Positions 58,397-64,000 of a stretch of DNA of 64,000 nucleotides are shown here, piece after piece (position 1 is the first letter of the stretch; each line of letters starts with the position of its first letter). The DNA is taken from NCBI RefSeq assembly GCF_024346675.1, contig NZ_AP024851.1, positions 930,001 to 994,000 on the forward strand, read 5' to 3'. Source of the stretch: Photobacterium sanguinicancri. Its GTDB lineage: Bacteria; Pseudomonadota; Gammaproteobacteria; Enterobacterales; Vibrionaceae. Position numbers and translations under genes: made by a program. The notes under the pieces were generated by a model. The model saw nothing but the letters and a program-made list of their open reading frames with translations, was not told the DNA's origin and made no database searches.

Positions 58397-58762
58397 CTAA
58401 AAAACCATGACATGATCCACCAAATAACGCCCGTTTTGATGCACAAGCACCATCTCAGCAACAAACTCACCTTTTGCTTTACTAAATGTCTGCTTCCAAA
58501 CAAAAACAGCTGAGTCAGGACGTTTAAAAACGGCTACTGCTTCACGTAATGTAAATAAGCCTTTTTCTCGCTGATACTGCAAACAGACTTCCGTTAGGTG
58601 GTCAGGCGTAACAATGTCTCGCATGCGTGGTGTGAAATTTTGAGTATGCTTTGCATGATTAATTTCTGTCGATGCCGCCATCAGATTATCCATAATTGGA
58701 TTAGCAATCGCCCATAACGCACTATCAGACATACCGCTGAAATCGCTTTCTATAACATCCAT
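58397..58762 (-). CDS. Conserved-looking hypothetical protein
   Basis: 121 residues, soluble, alpha then beta (ALWAIANPIMDNLMAASTEI early; VFVWKQTFSKAKGEFVAEMV late). The C-terminal strands (GRYLVDHVMVF) hint at an NTF2-like fold but not firmly. It lies about 100 bp from the GNAT gene and is not overlapped by anything better. Function unknown. Confidence 0.6.
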   Translation of the reverse strand: MDVIESDFSGMSDSALWAIANPIMDNLMAASTEINHAKHTQNFTPRMRDIVTPDHLTEVCLQYQREKGLFTLREAVAVFKRPDSAVFVWKQTFSKAKGEFVAEMVLVHQNGRYLVDHVMVF

Positions 58763-58953
58763 TATTCTCGCCTTTCCCCATTCAATTCTGTTCTTAACCT
58801 AATGCGTCCTAATAACACACACAAAACAGTTCACCATATAAATGTGCACCACGTGAACGACTTTCAAGACTCGCCCCTGACGCCAAAGTCTTTTATACAC
58901 CATAGACATACAGTGCTACAGTTAGGGATGTTCTTTACTCAGCCAGTAGCTAC

Positions 58954-59841
58954 ATGAATTTCAGCCTAGAGCAACTCAATGCCTTCGTTACCGTTTACGA
59001 ACAGGCCTCCTTCAGCAAAGCCGCGACTAAGCTCAATAAGCACCGCACCACTATGGGTCAGGTTATCTCCAATTTAGAAGATCAACTGGCAATAAAAGTC
59101 TTCGAGCGTATTGGCCGATCCGTCAAGCCAACCGAAGACGGTGAACTTTTATATCGCTATGCAAAACAAGCCATTGAACAAGCACGTACTTTTGATCGCG
59201 TCGCATTAAGCCTTTCTTACGGCGGGCTAGAATCCGTTACCATTGCATATTGCAGCTTTTTACCTAATAAAGTCCTGACCGATATTCGCGTCAATCTCGC
59301 AAAGTCCTTTCCGTCCATGCGTGTTAACTTTCTCGTTCGCACTAAACCTGAAATCAAGAAAGGCATCCAAGACGGTTCAATCCATTTTGGCATGGTTAAC
59401 GTTCACCAGAGTACACTCATTAACAGTATCGATTATATTCTTCTTAACTATATTGCTTTCGCACCCTTTGTCGGAAAAAGCCACCCTATTGCCGCCATGC
59501 CAATCTCGGAGCAATACGGTGCATTAAAAACAAGCCGTCAGCTTGTGTTGAAATCACTAATCGATGATGAAATGGGAGATAAAGTCATTCTCTCACCCAA
59601 CTATGAAGTTATCGAACAGCTGTCTTTAATTGTGAAGTTTGTAGAGCAAGGACTCGGCTGGTCATTACTGCCAACCAAAATTATCCAAGCTGAATATCTC
59701 AGTGAACATTTGCTCAAACTGTCAGCAGAACAATTAAAAGATGATTTAAAAATCCCTGTTGCCCTATGGTGCCCACATTCCAAGCAAATCACTAAAGTGA
59801 AAGAGAACATTGTCTCAACGATTTCTCAATATACCCAATAG
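58954..59841 (+). CDS. LysR-family regulator of the AaeXAB-type operon
   Basis: 295 residues. The winged HTH (1-60) starts MNFSLEQLNAFVTVYEQASF, the same style as the two acylase-linked LysRs, and the effector domain has a LLPTKII segment. It is encoded upstream of the efflux genes in the same direction, with a perfect palindrome in the 131-bp gap, so it is the likely regulator. E. coli AaeR is an analogue in context but lies divergent. Confidence 0.9.
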   Translation: MNFSLEQLNAFVTVYEQASFSKAATKLNKHRTTMGQVISNLEDQLAIKVFERIGRSVKPTEDGELLYRYAKQAIEQARTFDRVALSLSYGGLESVTIAYCSFLPNKVLTDIRVNLAKSFPSMRVNFLVRTKPEIKKGIQDGSIHFGMVNVHQSTLINSIDYILLNYIAFAPFVGKSHPIAAMPISEQYGALKTSRQLVLKSLIDDEMGDKVILSPNYEVIEQLSLIVKFVEQGLGWSLLPTKIIQAEYLSEHLLKLSAEQLKDDLKIPVALWCPHSKQITKVKENIVSTISQYTQ

Positions 59842-59862
59842 TCACACTGCCTACGATTGATT

Positions 59863-59891
59863 GCTTTTGATGGATCCGATCCATCAAAAGC
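59863..59891. promoter_or_regulatory. Perfect 14-bp palindrome before the AaeX-like gene
   Basis: GCTTTTGATGGATC, one C, then GATCCATCAAAAGC. It extends a few more bases with mismatches. No T-tract follows. It lies 22 bases after the LysR stop and 81 before the AaeX-like start. It shares TTTGATGG with the acylase/LysR element at 571-584 and 2528-2541. Best read as an operator, possibly also a hairpin. Confidence 0.55.
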
Positions 59892-59972
59892 GATTACGAG
59901 TATCAACATTCTCCCGCTATCATAGAACGTCATTCAATTACTTCGTTTATTCGTCCAAAGGTGGCGCTAATT

Positions 59973-60179
59973 ATGATGCCGCATGAAATTGCATTAGGTG
60001 AAGTGTACATCCCTCCACTTTTATTAGTTGTTGTCATCGCTTATGCGCTAGCAAGCTTTGTCTTTTTTATTGGCGGGAAGCTCGGGTTGTACCGTTTTAT
60101 TGCATTTCCCATGATCGCAGAGCTGTGCTTAATGGTTATTTTTGTAAACGTACTCAGCCAATACATCACGATTTTTTAA
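59973..60179 (+). CDS. DUF1656 (AaeX-like) small membrane protein
   Basis: 68 residues from the ATG at 59973 (AAAGG 11 bases upstream). MPHEIALGEVYIPPLLLVVV is the DUF1656 signature, with two hydrophobic helices. It accompanies AaeA/AaeB-type pumps; its exact role is unknown. It lies 12 bp before the adaptor gene. Confidence 0.9.
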   Translation: MMPHEIALGEVYIPPLLLVVVIAYALASFVFFIGGKLGLYRFIAFPMIAELCLMVIFVNVLSQYITIF

Positions 60180-60191
60180 GAGAAAGATTCA

Positions 60192-61067
60192 ATGCTCAAA
60201 CGTTATTTCGTCACCTTTATTTTAGTGGTGACAGCTTCAGTGATCCTCTATTCGCAATACCTCACTTACACTCAAAATCCTTGGACGCGCGATGGACAAA
60301 TCCGTGCATATGTTATTCAAATCACCCCGCGTGTGACCGGGCAAATCAATAGAATGAATATTGAAGATAATGCGCAAGTTAAAAAAGGCGATGTGTTATT
60401 TGAGATTGATGCCAGTGTGTATAACAACAACCTTAAAAAAGCGATTGCAGGCCAGAAACAAGCGCTGGCTTTGTTAAATAAAGCCAAAAATGAAGAACGC
60501 CGATCACTGAATCTCGTCAAACGCACACCTGGTGCAATTCCAACACTGACCTTGAACAACCTGCACAATGCAGTTGAAACTGCACAAGCCAATGTTTTTG
60601 CAGCTGATGCTCTGATCGATGAAGCACAATTAAATTTAACCTATACAAAAATTACGGCACCAACAGATGGCTATATCACGAACTTGAGTCATCGCGTAGG
60701 GTCGCAGGTTGTCGCCAACACCCCTGTTGTGGCGTTGATCGACCAAAATAGCTTTTGGGTTGAGGGCTTTTTTAAAGAAACTGATCTCAAAAACGTAAAA
60801 CCCACAGACAAGGCTTTGGTCACTTTAATGATGCACGATGATCTCCCACTTGAAGGTGAAATCAAAAGCATTGGCTATGGCATTGCGAAACAAGACGGCA
60901 GCACGGGCAATGCTTTGCTTCCAAACGTGAACCCTAACTTCCAATGGATCCGTCTAGCGCAACGGATACCAGTAAAAATACACCTTAATAATACACCTCA
61001 AGACTTGCAACTTCGTGTTGGCATGACGGCATCTATCAAAATAATGAAAAATAAAACAACAGAATAA
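60192..61067 (+). CDS. HlyD-family efflux adaptor (AaeA-like)
   Basis: 291 residues: an N-terminal membrane anchor (about 5-24), QNPWTRDGQIRAYVIQITPR typical of AaeA/EmrA/MdtN-type adaptors, a lipoyl half-motif, a helical hairpin with AIAGQKQALALLNKAK, and ITAPTDGYITNLSHRVG. It couples the inner-membrane FUSC pump (next gene, 12 bp on) to an outer-membrane channel. Probable substrates are aromatic carboxylic acids or drugs. Confidence 0.92.
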   Translation: MLKRYFVTFILVVTASVILYSQYLTYTQNPWTRDGQIRAYVIQITPRVTGQINRMNIEDNAQVKKGDVLFEIDASVYNNNLKKAIAGQKQALALLNKAKNEERRSLNLVKRTPGAIPTLTLNNLHNAVETAQANVFAADALIDEAQLNLTYTKITAPTDGYITNLSHRVGSQVVANTPVVALIDQNSFWVEGFFKETDLKNVKPTDKALVTLMMHDDLPLEGEIKSIGYGIAKQDGSTGNALLPNVNPNFQWIRLAQRIPVKIHLNNTPQDLQLRVGMTASIKIMKNKTTE

Positions 61068-61078
61068 GTGAGATCGTC

Positions 61079-62521
61079 ATGCCGATTAGCCCATCGACAA
61101 AAAATGCAATCAAAGTTGCGGTATCTGTAGTGTTAGCCATTAGTCTTGCACTTTGGTTTCAATGGGATAAACCTTACTGGTCAGTGATCAGTATCATCGC
61201 CATGGCGGTAAATGAAACTTACGGCCACGCTTTACGTAAAGGTCGAAATCGCATGCTCGGTACGTTTTTGGGTATGGGCTACGCCGTCTTTCTTATTGGT
61301 TGCTTCTCACAAGATCCACTCCTATTTATTGTCTTCTACACGCTATTTTTAGCTTATTGTGTTTTTATGGCCGGTAACCAACGTTACGGGTATATGTTCA
61401 CTATCGCTTTCGTTGTTTGCGCCATCATCGCCTCAATTGGTGGTTTTGATAGTACCAATACCTTTAATATTGCTGTATTGCGTATTCAAGAAACATTATT
61501 AGGGGTTGTCGTTTACTCCCTTGTCTTTCGCTTACTCTGGCCTCAAGAAACCGAAAGTCATTTCTTCTCAACGCTAAATAGCGTAGTAACGGATCTAAAT
61601 AGTAGTTATTACACCTTACTTGATAACAAGAACCTTGATACAAGCACTATCGGCAATGTTCAGACGCAAATATATAAACTGCAAGAACTGCTGTCCCTTC
61701 CTTTAACGGGCAGTCATCAGCTTCAACATCAGCACCGGAAATGGCGATTCTTCGTTAGCGTGTGTCAACGAGTGCAATCACATATGGAGCATTTATCGCA
61801 GGGACAAAACACAGAATCGGAAAAGAACCAAACGGCTTATTCTGAAAAAGATTTACGCACTTTGGCCTGTGTACTATCGCTGCTGGATAAAGCAACAACA
61901 GGCGACGGTGATAACAATGGAAATAGTCATAAAGCGCTACGGCTCTATATTCAGGAGCATGCAGCCAAATTGAAAGTTCCGCTTCAGGAAAGCTCACCAT
62001 CAACAACGGCAGCATTGGCGCAACAGCCGATGCTCAGTAACGAGACTAAAGCACGGCTGCGTAATGCATTCAAAGCTGTATGCATCTTGCTAACGTGTAT
62101 GGGGTTGTGGATTTTTATTCCACTGCCTGGCGGAACAATATTCCCCATGATAGCTTCCGTTTTTGCGAATGTGATTGTATCTATGCCAGATAGCATGGTT
62201 AAGCAGGCTTTTTGGGGAACACTTGGCTGGGGAGCCGCGATACTTATACAGTACACACTTGTCATGCCAGGGTTTACAGAGTTATGGCAACTGGCGGGTT
62301 TCTATGGCGTTAATATATTTATCATTTGGAAGCTGTGTGAATCACCAAGCCTCGGAATACAAAAAGTGCTTGGCGGAAATTTACTGGTTGTTTTAACGAT
62401 GAGCGCCTTACAAAGCACACCCAGCTATAGCATAGAAACACCCTTACTAATGCTGGTCAATGTCATGATATGCATGGCCGTTATTCGTTTTTATACTGGC
62501 TTATTTGCAAGCCAAGCATAA
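61079..62521 (+). CDS. FUSC-family efflux pump (AaeB-like, short)
   Basis: A 480-residue inner-membrane protein with two membrane blocks: residues 10-155 (ISLALWFQWDKPYWSVISII, the FUSC start) and about 335-475 (CILLTCMGLWIFIPLPGGTI). A cytoplasmic region of about 180 residues lies between. E. coli AaeB has about 655 residues; the deficit here is mainly in the second soluble region. It forms an operon with the DUF1656 and HlyD-type genes. AaeB-type pumps export hydroxylated aromatic acids. Confidence 0.88.
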   Translation: MPISPSTKNAIKVAVSVVLAISLALWFQWDKPYWSVISIIAMAVNETYGHALRKGRNRMLGTFLGMGYAVFLIGCFSQDPLLFIVFYTLFLAYCVFMAGNQRYGYMFTIAFVVCAIIASIGGFDSTNTFNIAVLRIQETLLGVVVYSLVFRLLWPQETESHFFSTLNSVVTDLNSSYYTLLDNKNLDTSTIGNVQTQIYKLQELLSLPLTGSHQLQHQHRKWRFFVSVCQRVQSHMEHLSQGQNTESEKNQTAYSEKDLRTLACVLSLLDKATTGDGDNNGNSHKALRLYIQEHAAKLKVPLQESSPSTTAALAQQPMLSNETKARLRNAFKAVCILLTCMGLWIFIPLPGGTIFPMIASVFANVIVSMPDSMVKQAFWGTLGWGAAILIQYTLVMPGFTELWQLAGFYGVNIFIIWKLCESPSLGIQKVLGGNLLVVLTMSALQSTPSYSIETPLLMLVNVMICMAVIRFYTGLFASQA

Positions 62522-62638
62522 AGCTGTATGACGGCACTTGTAGTGGTCAACTAAGGCGATAAAAGTGCTGGGTAAAGGGCATCTAAGATTAAAACCTACT
62601 GATACGGCCGATTGTTAAGATCAGTTCAATTAGAGGTT

Positions 62639-62854
62639 TCATTTCCAGCCTTGCAGCCATAGATCTTCATTCATCAATTCACGCCAATCTATTTCCATTT
62701 GTCGCTTCGACATAACAGCCTCGATAATACATAGCTCAACAATACCCTCGTCATTAAATACTACTTTAATGACGATAAAGTGTTTCTCTCGGTTCTCAGG
62801 AGCTGTCGATGTCCACTTGCTATTATATAGTTTCTTCGGTGTGACTTTAGTCAT
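62639..62854 (-). CDS. TIGR02450-type Trp-rich protein
   Basis: 71 residues from the ATG at 62854 (GGAAG six bases before). KLYNSKWTSTAPENREKHFI and LWLQGWK are typical of the small Trp-rich DUF2389/TIGR02450 family, found in many Vibrionaceae and of unknown function. Monocistronic in view. Confidence 0.85.
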   Translation of the reverse strand: MTKVTPKKLYNSKWTSTAPENREKHFIVIKVVFNDEGIVELCIIEAVMSKRQMEIDWRELMNEDLWLQGWK

Positions 62855-62934
62855 CGTTTTCTTCCAATACAAACGTTAAAAAACTAGCCTATATGCCAAA
62901 ACAATTATGAACTAAAATCAGAGACTATGGCCTG

Positions 62935-64000
62935 TTAGATCACGAACAAAAGGGTTATTCGTAATCCACCTTTCCTGCAATTTTCAGCTATCACGCTGCC
63001 TTTCATTACTGCCATAGATTCTTTGACTATCGCAAGTCCTAAGCCATTTCCACCCGACAGTTTATCTCGTGAATCTTCTATGCGCGTAAAAGGATCAAAT
63101 ATGCGCTTCAAATGCAAAGGAGAGATCCCGCACCCATCATCCGCTATTTCTAGTTTCACCTTACCATCCGCTTCATACGCTGAAACTCGAATAACAGCAT
63201 CTTTACCTGCGTATTTAATGGCGTTGCCAATTACATTTTTAATAGCACGAGACGCTAATCGGCTATCGGCCATAACTAAGGGTAATGTTTTATCAACATA
63301 GCAACCAATTGTTTGTCCTGGTAGTTTACTATGTTGTGCTTCCAGCACATGTAAAGAGCAAAGAGCTTCCAGTTGCACAGGCACTAATTGAGGATCGTAG
63401 CTCGCATTTTCTAATCGACTAAACTCAAGGATTTCACTCACAAGATCGTTCATCTCGTCGGATTCCCGCTCTAGCCTATCCGCCATTACTTGTTGCTCTT
63501 CCGACAGATTACGACGAAGAAGATGAAGCGCAAGGCCATGGCGTGCTAACGGTGTTTTAAGCTCATGTGAAACATCTCGAATTAAGCGCTTTTGTTTTTC
63601 CGCAAGTTCATGGATACGATGCGTCATATGATCGAAATCTTTGGCTAACTCACTAAATTCTTTAACACTTTCACCGACTTCACTTGCTACTCGAACAGAA
63701 AAGTCACCTTCAGACAAGCGGCGGCTAGCTTCTTGAAGCTGAGTAAGCGGTCGCTGTAAATAACGCGCTAACAAGCCTGAAAATACAGTCAGAATCAACA
63801 CAGCAATAACAATTTGGCTTAATGCAAAATAATAGCGAAAAGTGTGTGCCGGGTGCTTTTCATGCGGGAACTGAATAACAAGCTGATTACCGTTAGTTAA
63901 TGGCACAGCAATAATAGGCTGGTTCACTCTATCATCTAAAATTGAGTCTAAACTGCGGATAAAATTGAGCTTGAACTTAAAATGTGGATGCATTTCACGT
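62935..64000 (-). CDS. CpxA-like sensor histidine kinase (N-terminus cut by window edge)
   Basis: The last ~354 codons are visible; the frame is open to the window edge, so the first part is missing. Visible order (numbered from the ATG at 63993): the end of the periplasmic region, TM2 at about 55-79, HAMP about 80-130 (RPLTQLQEASRRLSEGDFSV), HisKA with DVSHELKTPLARH, and HATPase with N-box NVIGNAIKYA, DDGCGIS and GNGLGLAIV. It resembles CpxA in motif wording. A response regulator gene is expected just outside the window. Confidence 0.92.
   Translation of the reverse strand, partial: REMHPHFKFKLNFIRSLDSILDDRVNQPIIAVPLTNGNQLVIQFPHEKHPAHTFRYYFALSQIVIAVLILTVFSGLLARYLQRPLTQLQEASRRLSEGDFSVRVASEVGESVKEFSELAKDFDHMTHRIHELAEKQKRLIRDVSHELKTPLARHGLALHLLRRNLSEEQQVMADRLERESDEMNDLVSEILEFSRLENASYDPQLVPVQLEALCSLHVLEAQHSKLPGQTIGCYVDKTLPLVMADSRLASRAIKNVIGNAIKYAGKDAVIRVSAYEADGKVKLEIADDGCGISPLHLKRIFDPFTRIEDSRDKLSGGNGLGLAIVKESMAVMKGSVIAENCRKGGLRITLLFVI

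Noticed and set aside
48400..58762. A run of small GNAT, ASCH, deaminase and hypothetical genes looks like a Vibrio superintegron
   Set aside because: Genes lie on both strands, several have operon overlaps, and I see no attC/VCR-type repeats between them.

Overview
The window looks like a chromosomal segment of a Vibrionaceae gammaproteobacterium, probably Photobacterium or Vibrio. The grounds are a moderately AT-rich composition, Vibrio-type small families (DUF4144-like, TIGR02450-like), MelR/MelA/MelB close to the enteric proteins, and a hyp hydrogenase-maturation set. This is inference from protein resemblance; there is no rRNA or tRNA here to settle it. Most genes sit in short operons with a divergent regulator, so the window reads as a series of accessory metabolic and transport modules.

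Layout. 0-4.1 kb: two penicillin V acylase/choloylglycine-hydrolase-family secreted enzymes, each divergent from its own LysR gene. The two pairs lie tail to tail as a mirror image, followed by a secreted SnoaL-like protein. 4.5-9.7 kb: a tightly overlapped six-gene minus-strand operon (TerB-like, YkgJ-like cysteine cluster, GTPase, small membrane coiled-coil protein, glycine-zipper GTPase, dynamin-like GTPase). This is the best candidate for an undescribed system. 9.9-15.2 kb: hypF-hypC-hypD-hypE for the NiFe(CN)2CO cofactor; hypF carries two in-frame repeat-derived insertions. 15.2-18.1 kb: AT-rich, with a decayed AraC regulator and an orphan lipoprotein. 18.4-20.4 kb: a [2Fe-2S]-GltD-type flavoprotein. 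20.5-26.5 kb: a HlyD/DUF2955/AI-2E/K+ channel operon, a divergent AraC regulator, and two copies of a shared operator-like sequence.

27.2-35.7 kb: a six-gene putative catabolic operon (RidA, aldehyde dehydrogenase, divergent M19-like protein, BCCT transporter, two unknowns) with a divergent LysR, possibly for a quaternary amine. 36.2-40.4 kb: melibiose utilisation (melA, melB, divergent melR). 40.5-41.7 kb: DUF302-like and LysE-type genes. 42.7-46.3 kb: an HTH regulator and a YgjK-like GH63 lipoprotein glucosidase. 46.7-48.2 kb: a chemoreceptor.

48.4-58.8 kb: a patchwork of small genes (four GNAT acetyltransferases, MmcQ/YjbR, DUF4144-like, a third acylase, HELGH protein, nucleotidyltransferase, RibD-like deaminase, ASCH, XRE-2TM, CsaA-like) with one clear nucleotide-kinase pseudogene. 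59.0-62.5 kb: LysR plus an AaeXAB-type efflux operon with a perfect palindrome between them. The window ends in a CpxA-like sensor kinase that runs off the right edge; the left edge cuts the first acylase gene.

Start sites were moved from the longest ORF to an internal codon where a Shine-Dalgarno sequence and family length favoured it; each case is noted.
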